Shown: positions 56,025-64,000, counted from the stretch's first letter. The stretch is DNA of 64,000 bases from Larkinella arboricola (GCF_003259745.1 NZ_QLMC01000003.1:558001-622000); one strand, 5' to 3'. Notes: a model not told the origin generated them from the sequence alone. Translations and numbers: made by a program.

Positions 56025-56969
56025 ATGAAACAAATCACATTAATCGGGGTATTGCTGGTAAGCTGGCAGGTGGGCACGGCCCAGACGACTACCTCGCCGG
56101 GGCAAAACTCCTTTACAACCTCACAAGCTCCCGTTACCGAAAAATCAGCGAAAGGCGATAAAAACGGTCCTTCGTTGGTACCATCCGGGGTCGAATCGCT
56201 GGTGGGCGAAACCTTGCCGGATCTGGGCCTGAAAGTTAAACAGTTCAAGAAAGACCAGAAAGATAAATCCGAACGGCGGAAAAAACAGAAGCTATTGCGG
56301 ACGGAGTATGAAGGCATCCCGATTGTGGAGCAGTATACCAAGTTCGGCAGTGGCGACCGCACCATTATTGAGAAATTTACGGTATTGAAGCAATACCGCG
56401 ACCCCAATCCTTACGTCCGCGAAACCTACTGGTTCGACCCTAAGGCCCAGCGCGTTTCGTCGTCGCTGATCAAGGATAAAGAAAAAGTAATGATTCTGCA
56501 CGGGCCGTATAAACGGTATCAGAACGGTATTCTGCTCGAAGAAGGGTACTATTATCTGGGCTCCAAAGATGGCCGCTGGGAGAAGTACGACGCCAATTAC
56601 ATGCTCCTCGATAAGCAAAAATGGAACCGCGGTTTCCCGGCTGAATCCGAAATCACCTACTACGATTCGGCCCACACGAAAGTGAAGGAAGTGCTGCCCA
56701 AAGAGTACGGACAAGTACACGGACAATACCTGGCTTTCTACGAAGGCGGCCAACTCGCGGCCGAAGGCAAGTACGACCACGGGGTAAAAGTGGGCCGCTG
56801 GACCGAATACTACCAATACCGTCGGCAGCGCAAGAAAATCACCCAGTATGCCCGCGACCGCTGGACCGAAGAATTTGAACCGTATGTGATCAGCGAATGG
56901 GACGAAAGAGGCAAAGTCACCTACGAGCGTCCCAAGGCAAAAGAACTGGCCGAAGACAACGATCAGTAA
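56025..56969 (+). CDS. exported MORN-repeat (YwqK-like) protein
   Basis: A 314-residue secreted or periplasmic protein with an N-terminal signal (ending GTAQ, near residue 19) and a charged low-complexity linker (KQFKKDQKDKSERRKKQK, about 72-89). MORN-type repeats follow: HGPYKRYQNGILLEEGYYY with SKDGRWEKYD (about 159-190) and HGQYLAFYEGGQLAAEGKY with GVKVGRWTEYY (about 231-264). Such proteins are annotated as YwqK-family antitoxin-like; no toxin is adjacent and the name should not be taken literally. The stop is one base from the convergent GDSL gene. Confidence 0.75.
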   Translation: MKQITLIGVLLVSWQVGTAQTTTSPGQNSFTTSQAPVTEKSAKGDKNGPSLVPSGVESLVGETLPDLGLKVKQFKKDQKDKSERRKKQKLLRTEYEGIPIVEQYTKFGSGDRTIIEKFTVLKQYRDPNPYVRETYWFDPKAQRVSSSLIKDKEKVMILHGPYKRYQNGILLEEGYYYLGSKDGRWEKYDANYMLLDKQKWNRGFPAESEITYYDSAHTKVKEVLPKEYGQVHGQYLAFYEGGQLAAEGKYDHGVKVGRWTEYYQYRRQRKKITQYARDRWTEEFEPYVISEWDERGKVTYERPKAKELAEDNDQ

Positions 56970-56970
56970 A

Positions 56971-57678
56971 TTATAGTAATTTCTTCACCACGGGCAGGGC
57001 TTTTTCTGCCCAGAGACGGTATTGTTTCCCCGAAAAATGCAGACCGTCTTCGGCAATTTGTGAGGCATCCCCAGCCGCCGTGCGGGAGATTGGCGTAATG
57101 TCGATGTACACAATACCGGCTTTCTGACATTCCTCCTGCGCGACGGCGTTAAACGCATCAATTTCCCGGGCAATCTGCTGGCGATCACGCCTGGAATTGG
57201 CGGCATACGGTGTCATGCCCCAGTCCGGAATCGACAGGACAAAAACCCGCCCCGGCTCGTCTGCGGCAAACCGGATGGCCGTTTGTAACAAATCCCGAAA
57301 TTCGGTCCGGTAGCGTCCGGTATCCTGCCCGCGGTATTGGTTGTTGACGCCAATCAGCAACGACACCAAACCGTACGTCTTCTGATTTCCGCTTCGTTGA
57401 ATGGCTTCCGTCAACTCGCTGGTGGTCCAGCCGGTGCGGGCAATCAGGTCGGGGTCGGCCACATCAACGCCTTCTTTTCGGAGCAGTTCGGCGAGTTGCA
57501 CACTCCAGCGGTCACGGGCTGGAACGCTTTCACCAATGGTATATGAATCGCCCAAGGCGAGATAGGTGTGCGCATGGGCGGAAGCATCGGGATTGATTAC
57601 CATACCGTTGTCCTCTGCACCGGGTCGGGCGCAGGCCAGGAGAAGAACAAGCAAAAAGAGATTCACGAAGCCTTGCAA
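56971..57678 (-). CDS. SGNH/GDSL hydrolase lipoprotein
   Basis: A 235-residue esterase-type hydrolase. Lipobox LLLAC gives a lipidated Cys16. Block I is ALGDSYTIGE with nucleophile Ser45; block III is SLLIGVNNQYRG with the Asn; block V is EDGLHFSGKQY with catalytic Asp and His. It probably deacylates a surface lipid or polysaccharide, but the substrate is unknown. It converges with the MORN-repeat gene with a one-base gap. Confidence 0.88.
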   Translation of the reverse strand: MQGFVNLFLLVLLLACARPGAEDNGMVINPDASAHAHTYLALGDSYTIGESVPARDRWSVQLAELLRKEGVDVADPDLIARTGWTTSELTEAIQRSGNQKTYGLVSLLIGVNNQYRGQDTGRYRTEFRDLLQTAIRFAADEPGRVFVLSIPDWGMTPYAANSRRDRQQIAREIDAFNAVAQEECQKAGIVYIDITPISRTAAGDASQIAEDGLHFSGKQYRLWAEKALPVVKKLL

Positions 57679-57782
57679 GAGAAACCGTTTACGTAGACCG
57701 TGTTAACGACCGTTTTCATTAAAAACATCACGGACCTAAACATCAAACGTCGTCTTTATGTTGGCTCGTTATGCATTAAACG

Positions 57783-58754
57783 TTAAAAATCGCCGGAGTA
57801 GAACGGACTGAATACGTAATAACTACTGTCGCGCTGGGCGCGTTTGGGTGCGGTCTGAATAAAAAGCACATACCGACTTTGGCGCTTAACGTTCCGCAGC
57901 CATAGCGTGTACGGCCGTTCGTGGGTGTACAGGCGGGCTACTTCCCGCACATGAACGGTTTCTACGTCCTTGGGGTCAACCTGAATACCGTTGATGAAAA
58001 CATCAATGTCCTTCGCAAACTCATCCATTAGCTTCAGGTGCTGGTTTTTCGTTCGCTTGACGAAGGCATCCCGGTAGCCAAAAAAGGTAGCTTCGAGCAG
58101 CGTGTTCATCGTATACGTGTGCGAAACACCCTGTGGGTGGTCTGTAATAGCGGCCGCTTCCAGCAGAGCGACGAATTGCGACCGGCCCGGCACGTCCTCC
58201 ATCGCATTGCCACTAAGCTGAATCAGAAGGCGGTACGGTTTCGGATCGCTATAATCCATGCCTTCAAACTCGTGCAGCACAAACAGTTCCTGGATGTAAT
58301 CCATCCGGAGTTTGGCCAGCAGATCCATAGAGGCTTCTTTGCCGTTCAGGTAGATTGTTGTTTGATCGCGGTACGATTCGGCCAGGCTGAGGGTCTCTCC
58401 TTTCAGACGGAGAATCAACGGATCGCCAAATTCTAACGCAAATACCGGTTTACCCTTACCGTTTTTTTGATAAAAGCTCAACAGCCGTCCCCAGGCCCCG
58501 CCGGTTTCGATTTTATCGACCAGCGCGCGGGTTGGGTTAATCATCGGGAAATTGCGTTGGTACACGGTTTTCGTCTCTTCCTGGTCCTGCCAGTTCTGGC
58601 ACGCCATCACGAGTATGACGGTCAGGACCCAGAGCAGGGCATAGCGCCACCAGCCCGCGTCGGACGACTCCATATTCATCATTTGAATACGGTTTTTCAA
58701 GCCCGTGTATTCAAAGCGGTTGGTGAATGAATACTGGTGGGAATGGCGTTTCAT
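57783..58754 (-). CDS. M56-receptor-tail protein 2, no protease domain
   Basis: A 323-residue protein opening with FTNRFEYTGLKNRIQMMN (about residues 10-27), the pre-membrane motif of BlaR1-type M56 receptors. One membrane helix follows (about 36-52, ending MAC, which could also be read as a lipobox). The exported part has FINGIQVDPKDVETVHV, a plug-like ING element that also occurs in the preceding gene product, and ends SRYVLFIQTAP. No HExxH is present. ATG overlaps the previous stop by 4 bases (58751-58754), implying coupling. Fourth gene of the blaI operon. Function unknown; signal sensing or modulation is inference. Confidence 0.7.
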   Translation of the reverse strand: MKRHSHQYSFTNRFEYTGLKNRIQMMNMESSDAGWWRYALLWVLTVILVMACQNWQDQEETKTVYQRNFPMINPTRALVDKIETGGAWGRLLSFYQKNGKGKPVFALEFGDPLILRLKGETLSLAESYRDQTTIYLNGKEASMDLLAKLRMDYIQELFVLHEFEGMDYSDPKPYRLLIQLSGNAMEDVPGRSQFVALLEAAAITDHPQGVSHTYTMNTLLEATFFGYRDAFVKRTKNQHLKLMDEFAKDIDVFINGIQVDPKDVETVHVREVARLYTHERPYTLWLRNVKRQSRYVLFIQTAPKRAQRDSSYYVFSPFYSGDF

Positions 58755-59854
58755 GGCTGATTCATAAACAGTTGGACATACCGTTTTTTTCGACCTGATC
58801 CGGAAGGCCCATCCTGAATGTCTTTGACAATAACCGTATGGAGTTCCTTCGAATCAACCTGGGTGACCTCACTGGTATTCATTTCCCGCCCGTTAATCAG
58901 GAGAGTCACATTCTCCGGCTGGTAGAGCTGGAGACGGTTTTCGGTATTAATAAAAACGCCCAGTTCCTCATTCCGACGGCCTGGATTATCGCGCAGCCAC
59001 TGGCCTATTATCTGTCTGCTGCTACCCGGCCCGGACAGTTCGTTCTTTAAAATAAAGTATCGCATCCGGTTTTGGGCAATCAGTCCGGCTACGGCTTTTT
59101 CATCTTCTTCCGCAACCTGTTTTAAAGCCGAAGGGGTCCCCAAATTATCCGCGCCACTTACACCACCAATTCCTAGCTCACCCCGTTCTGTCCGGGATAA
59201 ATAGCCGCCAATCGACTTGATGGGTTCATCGCTCTCATCGCCTTCATCCGTTGACCCTGAGCCTCCTTTTTCCTTGTGTACATTCACCTTGATGGCATCA
59301 ATGTATAACTGGAACGGATCGAACTTAATCTCCGTAAAATCAAACGTGTACCGCGTATCATTTTCAATGATCTGTTTCAACTCCGCCAATTCCTTGAACG
59401 ACATTTTGGGCGTAATAACCCAGTAAATCCGGTCGCCTTTCCGCACAGCATAGCGGCTTTGTTTCTCAATATCGGTTACCGTTACTCCGGCCAGATTACG
59501 CACGGAATCCGGAACCGTTGCCGGCCTTTCGATTAACGTTATAACGGGTTTTTCGACGGTTTTGGGATCTTTGCCGGGCATGGCCTTTTTCGGAATTGCC
59601 GAGCGCGTGATTACTGGCTTTTCCACGGGTTTTGCGGCAACGGGCGCCCCTGTTTTTCTCTTCTGTTTCACCACCGCGGCCATTGTCGTCACCAGACTGA
59701 CAAGTGCTAGCAGAAACACGTAGACGGGCCACGACCGCCGGTATCTGGCCGTCTGATTCATCATCCGAATCCGGTTTTTCAGAAAGCGGGGTCCGAAAGG
59801 ATTGACAAAGCTAAATTGCTCCGGACGATGCCAAAAGGCGGGTTTCTTTTTCAT
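58751..59854 (-). CDS. M56-receptor-tail protein 1, no protease domain
   Basis: A 367-residue protein opening with FVNPFGPRFLKNRIRMMN (about 16-33), then one membrane helix (about 44-62). The exported region contains KMSFKELAELKQIIEND (similar to the post-membrane domain of the receptor encoded upstream) and VTLLINGREMNTSEV, then RYVQLFMNQ at the C-terminus, matching the second tail protein. A basic, Pro-rich linker (KPVEKPVITRSAIPKK) follows the helix. No HExxH. ATG 59854 is chosen since the longer frame extends into the M56 gene; spacing to that gene is 25 bases. Third gene of the operon. Confidence 0.7.
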   Translation of the reverse strand: MKKKPAFWHRPEQFSFVNPFGPRFLKNRIRMMNQTARYRRSWPVYVFLLALVSLVTTMAAVVKQKRKTGAPVAAKPVEKPVITRSAIPKKAMPGKDPKTVEKPVITLIERPATVPDSVRNLAGVTVTDIEKQSRYAVRKGDRIYWVITPKMSFKELAELKQIIENDTRYTFDFTEIKFDPFQLYIDAIKVNVHKEKGGSGSTDEGDESDEPIKSIGGYLSRTERGELGIGGVSGADNLGTPSALKQVAEEDEKAVAGLIAQNRMRYFILKNELSGPGSSRQIIGQWLRDNPGRRNEELGVFINTENRLQLYQPENVTLLINGREMNTSEVTQVDSKELHTVIVKDIQDGPSGSGRKKRYVQLFMNQP

Positions 59855-59879
59855 GACCGTAGGTTTAGGGAAAAACGGT

Positions 59880-61583
59880 TTACTCCGCCAGCAACTGGCG
59901 TTTGGTGGTAACAACAACCAGAGCTTCCGTCGAAAAAGACGGTTTGACAATACCAGCCGTTTTACGGTCAAAAACCGCTACGGCCAGTCGATCCGCAACC
60001 GGTACCTGCCGGAATTGCGCGTAGGTTCCGGGCTTGCCATCAATTAAAAACGTCATAGTCCGCTGCTGCTGTACGGTAAGCGGCTGTTGCTTCCAGAGCT
60101 GACGACCGGTTTCAAGCACCGACGGCTGAGTCGAAAAGATGGCATCAACAATGGTTCCGTCAATGATTGTTGCACCGTATTTTCCGGCCTGACCAAACTG
60201 GCGCACGGCTTCCTGAGCCGTCAGGGAATTACGTTTGAAATCGGGCTGTGTGCCAAAACCAAGCGGCTGGCCCGGCCGTAATTTGAGCAGACGGCCATTC
60301 AGGACAATGACCGGTTTTTCGTGTTCCCATAAGGCATACAGGGTGTCGGGCAGCAACATCACCTGACGGTTTGTCTGCACGACCAGCGGTTGCGCCTTCC
60401 GGGTTTGGCGGGCGGTTAGCACAAACGGCGGAATTTGCCGGATTGCCCGCGCCACGACCTTTGTACCCTGTTTAACCTCTACGGAAATGTAGTCGATCAG
60501 ACCCGCCATATTCGTATCGGCCTGGTACTGCATCGTCATGCCCTTTTCAGCGAAAGCCGCCCGCATCACTTCCAGATCCTGATAATGGGTAGCCGCCGTA
60601 ATAAGACCAAACACCCCAAGCTGATTGGAGACCACATACTTGGAGACGTTTTTCGGAGCAATAAAGGCGGTACAGGAAAATAAAATAACGCAGCCAAAAA
60701 AGAGGTAGGACCAACCGCTTGTTTTGGCCGGAGGCCGGTTCATCATCCTGATCCGGCTTTTTAACTGCTGCTGATTAAACGAATTGCTGGCGGGCCGAAT
60801 CGGAACATCCGTGGAGAGGCTGGCTTTCAGCAGGTAATACTGATAGGCTTTTTTTTCAACACCTTCCTCCAGCACCTCCCGGTCAACCAGATATTCGAGG
60901 TTCTCCTGCACCAGCCGCTGATGCCACCAGGCAAACGGGTTGAACCAGAACGTAATCCGCAGCAGTTCGGCGATCAGTATATCCAGACTGTGCCACTGGC
61001 GGCAATGAACCCGCTCGTGGAGCATGATCTGATCGAATTCGTCCGGCTCGTACAGGGCCGGATTGAGAACCACCCAGTGAAAAAACGAAAAGGGTGCGCT
61101 AACATTTTTGTTGACAACCAAGCAGACGTCCGTTTCACGGAACCGTTCCGATCGAAAAATTAAATGGCCGAGCGACCCCAGTTGAACCAGAAGCCGCCCG
61201 GCCAGAAAGATTACCCCTGCCAGATAGAGCCATAACACCAGTTGCCGCCAGTTGACGGATGCGCTCTCCGGCTGAACCGTCGCCGATGCACTGGCCGTTG
61301 ACGGCTGGACCGGTTGACGCTCAGCAACGGATGATTTCGATTTAAGCCGCGACCAGTCCAGCACCCGCAGATTCGGAACGGTTTGCTGCACCAGATGCCG
61401 GACGGGTTCGGGCCGGAAGTCGGGCAATTCAACCAGCGGCAGCACCAGGGCCAGGGCCACGTTCAGCGCGAGCAAATACCGATTCAGGGCGAACCAGGTG
61501 GCCCGACGGAGCAATAACCGATAACAAAGCGTCAGCACCGCCAGAATCAGGCCCGCTTGCAGGAGGTAAATCAACAGGCTCAT
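59880..61583 (-). CDS. BlaR1/MecR1-like M56 metalloprotease receptor
   Basis: A 567-residue membrane receptor that senses an envelope signal and inactivates a BlaI-type repressor by proteolysis. Membrane helices lie near 1-20, 34-50, 115-135 and 291-309. The M56 protease motif HERVH (189-193) and NLEYLVDREV (about 228-237, Glu and Asp) are intact, so it should be active. SNSFNQQQLKSRIRMMN (about 267-282) precedes the last helix. The exported tail lacks a penicillin-binding domain and has instead VIVLNGRLLKLRPG and YGATIIDGTIVDA, plug-like elements. Starts 2 bases after blaI. Confidence 0.88.
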   Translation of the reverse strand: MSLLIYLLQAGLILAVLTLCYRLLLRRATWFALNRYLLALNVALALVLPLVELPDFRPEPVRHLVQQTVPNLRVLDWSRLKSKSSVAERQPVQPSTASASATVQPESASVNWRQLVLWLYLAGVIFLAGRLLVQLGSLGHLIFRSERFRETDVCLVVNKNVSAPFSFFHWVVLNPALYEPDEFDQIMLHERVHCRQWHSLDILIAELLRITFWFNPFAWWHQRLVQENLEYLVDREVLEEGVEKKAYQYYLLKASLSTDVPIRPASNSFNQQQLKSRIRMMNRPPAKTSGWSYLFFGCVILFSCTAFIAPKNVSKYVVSNQLGVFGLITAATHYQDLEVMRAAFAEKGMTMQYQADTNMAGLIDYISVEVKQGTKVVARAIRQIPPFVLTARQTRKAQPLVVQTNRQVMLLPDTLYALWEHEKPVIVLNGRLLKLRPGQPLGFGTQPDFKRNSLTAQEAVRQFGQAGKYGATIIDGTIVDAIFSTQPSVLETGRQLWKQQPLTVQQQRTMTFLIDGKPGTYAQFRQVPVADRLAVAVFDRKTAGIVKPSFSTEALVVVTTKRQLLAE

Positions 61584-61585
61584 GG

Positions 61586-61948
61586 CTATTGCCCCTTCTC
61601 GATCATCGTAATGATTTCTTTCAGCTCATCCACCGAAATTTTATCCTTTTTGGCAAAATAGCTCACCAGGTTTTTGTAGGAGTCATCGAAATAATCGGAC
61701 ACCACTTTTTTCAGCACGAAGCGGTTCTGATAGTCCTCTTTACTGATGATCGGATAGTATTGGTGCGTATTGCCGTACGCCTGATGGCCTACGTAGCCTT
61801 TTTCTTCCAGGTTGCGGATAATCGTCGAAACGGTATTGTAATGCAGCGGGGGATCGGTGAAATACGGTAGCATGTCTTTAACAAAAGACTGCTCCACTTT
61901 CCACAGCACCTGCATGATTTCTTCTTCTTTCGCAGTTAGCTTTTCCAT
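61586..61948 (-). CDS. BlaI/MecI-family transcriptional repressor
   Basis: A 120-residue winged-helix repressor. The N-terminal DNA-binding domain (LTAKEEEIMQVLWK, YNTVSTIIRNLEEKGYVGHQ) and C-terminal dimerisation helices match BlaI/MecI. It should bind the palindrome at 62030-62043 that overlaps its own promoter, and be cleaved when the M56 receptor is active. First gene of a four-gene run with very tight spacing (2, 25 and -4 bases). Confidence 0.93.
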   Translation of the reverse strand: MEKLTAKEEEIMQVLWKVEQSFVKDMLPYFTDPPLHYNTVSTIIRNLEEKGYVGHQAYGNTHQYYPIISKEDYQNRFVLKKVVSDYFDDSYKNLVSYFAKKDKISVDELKEIITMIEKGQ

Positions 61949-62009
61949 TGTGCCAGTTATAGGTTAACATATTTCAGGTTGCCGGACGGGACTCCGGATG
62001 ACATTTTAA

Positions 62010-62040
62010 CGAATATAAAACGATTTGACTAGTTTGCAAA
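62010..62040 (-). promoter_or_regulatory. promoter of the blaI operon
   Basis: On the minus strand TTTG (62037-62040), exactly 19 bases, then TATATTCG (62010-62017), one mismatch from TAnnTTTG. The -33 box sits inside the 14-bp palindrome at 62030-62043. The leader to the blaI ATG would be about 55 bases. Confidence 0.65.
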
Positions 62041-62043
62041 CTA
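62030..62043. promoter_or_regulatory. BlaI operator candidate (14-bp palindrome)
   Basis: TAGTTTGCAAACTA is a perfect palindrome over the -33 box of the blaI promoter. BlaI-family repressors bind dyads of this size as dimers, so this is the probable autoregulatory site. It lies 42 bases upstream of the gldH -33 element, so it probably does not block that promoter directly. Confidence 0.6.
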
Positions 62044-62084
62044 TTTTTGTAGTTTTTTATCGTAGTGAACCCCGGTGCGTTTCG

Positions 62085-62115
62085 TTTGAAACTTATGATA
62101 ACGGTCGTAGTTTTG
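62085..62115 (+). promoter_or_regulatory. promoter of gldH
   Basis: TTTG (62085-62088), exactly 19 bases, then TAGTTTTG (62108-62115): a perfect Bacteroidetes promoter, 19 bases before the ATG at 62135. Confidence 0.75.
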
Positions 62116-62134
62116 TAGGAAGACCACGGGATCA

Positions 62135-62608
62135 ATGAAGAAATTACAGGTAGGAATGCTGGCCGGATTATGGTGGCTGCTCGTAAGCTGCGATGAAAAG
62201 GCCATTTACAAAGGAATTGACGACATCAAAGACGGCAGGTGGTACATCAAGAATGCGCCCGAGTTTACGTTTGAAATTGAAGACACCACCGTTACCTATT
62301 CGGTGTACTACAACATCCGCAATACCGTTTCGTATCCCTACTACAACCTGTACATCCGCCGTTACCTGCTGGATAGCGCCGGGACAGTGCTGGAATCGAA
62401 GCAGGATGAACTGACGCTGCTTGACCCCAAAACGGGCAAACCACTCGGCGACGGTTTGGGCGACCTATTCGATCACCGGATTAGCATGATGAAAAAATAC
62501 CGCTTTCCCAAGAGCGGAAAATACACCATACGATTGCGTCAATACATGCGCCAGAACCCCCTGCCGGAAATTTACGGCGTGGGCGTGACGGTCGAAAAAG
62601 ATCTGTAG
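62135..62608 (+). CDS. gldH: gliding motility lipoprotein GldH
   Basis: A 157-residue lipoprotein (lipobox ending VSC, Cys19) of the GldH family, needed for gliding and T9SS function in Flavobacterium. Conserved features are FEIEDTTVTYSVYYNIRNT, YPYYNLYIRRYL, GKPLGDGLGDL and the C-terminal YMRQNPLPEIYGVGVTVEK. It is the first gene after a perfect promoter and is followed after one base by the LON-domain gene. Confidence 0.88.
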   Translation: MKKLQVGMLAGLWWLLVSCDEKAIYKGIDDIKDGRWYIKNAPEFTFEIEDTTVTYSVYYNIRNTVSYPYYNLYIRRYLLDSAGTVLESKQDELTLLDPKTGKPLGDGLGDLFDHRISMMKKYRFPKSGKYTIRLRQYMRQNPLPEIYGVGVTVEKDL

Positions 62609-62609
62609 C

Positions 62610-63239
62610 ATGGAAATTTATCTGCCTCTCTTCCCGCTGAATCTCGTGGTATATCCCCACGAAGAACTTAACCTGCACATCTTTGAAGAGCGGTACCGGC
62701 AATTGATCAGCGAGTGTCTGGAAACCGGAAATACCTTTGGCATTCCGGCGTTCATCAACAACAAACTGCCCGGTTTTGGCACGGAGATGCGCGTACTGGC
62801 GCTGCACAAACGCTACGACGATGGCCGGATGGACATTAAAACGATCGGGACCCGTATTTTCCGGATTGCCACGTTTGAAAACCCGGCTCCCGGAAAACTG
62901 TATGCGGGCGGCCTGGTAGAAGCCGTTGAGAGCGAACCCGAAATGGGCGACGACCTCGACGAACTGGTGGGCAAACTAACGCAACTGTATCGGCTGCTTG
63001 ACGTTAAATCAGAGATCGACAGAACAACACCCCTGCTATCGTTCCGGGTTGCCCACAAAATTGGGTTGTCGGTGGAAGATGAATACAAACTACTGACCCT
63101 GGAGCACGAAAACGAACGCCAGCGGTTTCTGATTCGTCACCTCGACCGGGTATTGCCGGTGGTGTCGGAGATGGAACGCACCAAAGACCGGATCAAGATG
63201 AACGGCCACTTCAAAAACCTCGATCCGTTGAAGTTTTAA
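62610..63239 (+). CDS. stand-alone LON substrate-binding domain protein
   Basis: A 209-residue protein made only of the N-terminal domain of Lon (PUA-like fold). It opens LPLFPLNLVVYPHEELNLHIFEERY and has the GTRIFRIATF segment. No AAA or protease domain is present. Such proteins may present substrates or bind RNA/protein; function is unknown. One base after gldH, so cotranscribed. Confidence 0.9.
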   Translation: MEIYLPLFPLNLVVYPHEELNLHIFEERYRQLISECLETGNTFGIPAFINNKLPGFGTEMRVLALHKRYDDGRMDIKTIGTRIFRIATFENPAPGKLYAGGLVEAVESEPEMGDDLDELVGKLTQLYRLLDVKSEIDRTTPLLSFRVAHKIGLSVEDEYKLLTLEHENERQRFLIRHLDRVLPVVSEMERTKDRIKMNGHFKNLDPLKF

Positions 63240-63268
63240 TTTCCAGATGGAGCTTTTCCTCTTTTTTG

Positions 63269-64000
63269 CTAGTCCACCAGATCTTTCACCTTCTTCGGTA
63301 TTTTGTCCGTAATATCCTTCACATTCAGCGGTCTGGTTTTCTGGCGCTCGGCTTCACCCAGCAGGAAACCGTAGGGCTTGAGCGGTTCTATGGCGTCGAA
63401 AATTACCTTCAGAATAGCCGTCATGGGCAGGGCCAGAATCAACCCCGTGACGCCCCACAACTGCCCCCAGAGTAACAGGACAATGATGGCCGCCAGCGGA
63501 TTGATACTTACTTTGGACCCGACGATGTAGGGGGTAATAAAATTTCCTTCCAGAATCTGCACGAACGAGAAAACGCCGATAACGCCCAGGGCGATCAGGG
63601 GATTGTCGTTGGTCAGGAGGGTAAACAACGCCGGCAGCAACGACCCGATCAGAATACCGATGTACGGAATCAGAATCATAAACGCACCCAGAAAGCCGAA
63701 AAATACCGCATAATCAATTCCTAAAATCAGCAAACCAACGGTATTCAGAACCCCCACGATGCTGATAACCAGCACCAGCCCGACCAGATAATCTTTCACG
63801 ACGGTATAAATCCGGCCAAATACCACATCAATTTTCGCCCGCTTCGTGGTGTTGAACACTTTATAGAAAAAAGACCGGAAGAAATCGCGGTACAGCATCA
63901 GAAAGAAGATGTACAGCGGAACGATGGAGATAGTAGACAGCGTGTTGGTCGTAGCCAGCAGCGTTGAGGTCAGGAAAGAACCGCTTTCCCGAATCAGGTT
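63269..64000 (-). CDS. AI-2E/PerM-family transporter, 5' part outside window
   Basis: The C-terminal part of an AI-2E family membrane transporter; the frame stays open to the window edge (about 244 codons seen, with IVPLYIFFLMLYRDFF upstream of the internal Met at 63898). Hallmark segments are AMILIPYIGILIGSLLPALF, FVQILEGNFITPYIVGSKVSINPLAAIIVLLLWG and GVTGLILALPMTAILKVIFD. Substrate of most members is unknown. Family members average about 350-370 residues, so around 110 residues lie beyond the edge. Confidence 0.92.
   Translation of the reverse strand, partial: NLIRESGSFLTSTLLATTNTLSTISIVPLYIFFLMLYRDFFRSFFYKVFNTTKRAKIDVVFGRIYTVVKDYLVGLVLVISIVGVLNTVGLLILGIDYAVFFGFLGAFMILIPYIGILIGSLLPALFTLLTNDNPLIALGVIGVFSFVQILEGNFITPYIVGSKVSINPLAAIIVLLLWGQLWGVTGLILALPMTAILKVIFDAIEPLKPYGFLLGEAERQKTRPLNVKDITDKIPKKVKDLVD

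Noticed and set aside
56025-56969. Literal toxin-antitoxin antitoxin call for the MORN-repeat protein
   Set aside because: The protein is exported and no toxin gene is adjacent; only the repeat type resembles YwqK.
1-64000. CRISPR array, insertion sequence, phage or integrated element
   Set aside because: No regularly spaced repeats, transposase, integrase or phage genes were seen; base composition is even along the window.

Overview
The window is ordinary chromosome from a Bacteroidetes bacterium, most likely order Cytophagales (a Spirosoma/Larkinella-like member of Spirosomataceae). The reasons are type IX secretion genes (porU, porV), the gliding lipoprotein gene gldH, two SusC/SusD pairs, Bacteroidetes-type promoters (TTTG, about 19 bases, TAnnTTTG), near-absence of Shine-Dalgarno sequences and roughly 50% GC throughout. 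The family placement is inference. No insertion sequence, phage, integrase, CRISPR array or rRNA gene was found.

Layout. 0.2-5 kb: tRNA-Gly(CCC), an M15-like peptidase carrying an EF-hand-like loop, a Nif3-family protein with a Tat-like signal, a SpoIIAA-like protein, then a forward run of ECF sigma factor, zinc anti-sigma factor, gmk and nadD. 5-10.4 kb: a lipoprotein, an M28 peptidase, cysS, a GNAT-like protein and a PfkB sugar kinase. 10.4-18 kb: a reverse-strand run with SprT-like protein, porU, porV and an M16-like protein lacking the metal site, preceded by a tiny lipoprotein and a GtrA-like protein. 18-23.5 kb: nuoKLMN with its own promoter, detached from the other complex I genes. 23.6-28.6 kb: DnaQ-like exonuclease, glpK and mreBCD. 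28.9-36.6 kb: a GH3-type acyl-adenylate enzyme, dxr, a 25-residue membrane peptide, rseP, a DUF6702-like protein and lon with a strong terminator. 36.6-46.7 kb: two tandem reverse-strand susC-susD pairs. 46.9-54.9 kb: an rRNA m5C methyltransferase, fabI, sbcD-sbcC and a PglD-like acetyltransferase. 55-64 kb: fcl, a MORN-repeat protein, a GDSL lipoprotein, a four-gene blaI-M56 operon, gldH, a stand-alone LON-domain protein and a truncated AI-2E family transporter gene.

Themes. Most genes are housekeeping: cell shape (mreBCD), isoprenoid, lipid and NAD synthesis, respiration, translation and proteolysis. Envelope work is prominent. PorU and PorV form the T9SS attachment machinery, GldH serves gliding, the SusCD pairs import oligomers, and RseP with an ECF sigma/anti-sigma pair could link envelope state to transcription.

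The most unusual locus is the four-gene operon at 57.8-61.9 kb. It encodes a BlaI-type repressor, a BlaR1/M56 metalloprotease receptor, and two further membrane proteins that repeat the receptor's pre-membrane motif (N-x-F-x4-L-K-[SN]-R-I-x-M-M-N), a membrane helix and an exported tail, but have no protease domain. A perfect 14-bp palindrome overlaps the -33 element of the operon's apparent promoter. I find this arrangement the best candidate for an undescribed signalling system. Secondary points are the detached nuoKLMN operon, several palindromes inside operons, a repeat-derived 5' end of one gene, and a sequence element shared upstream of the susC genes.
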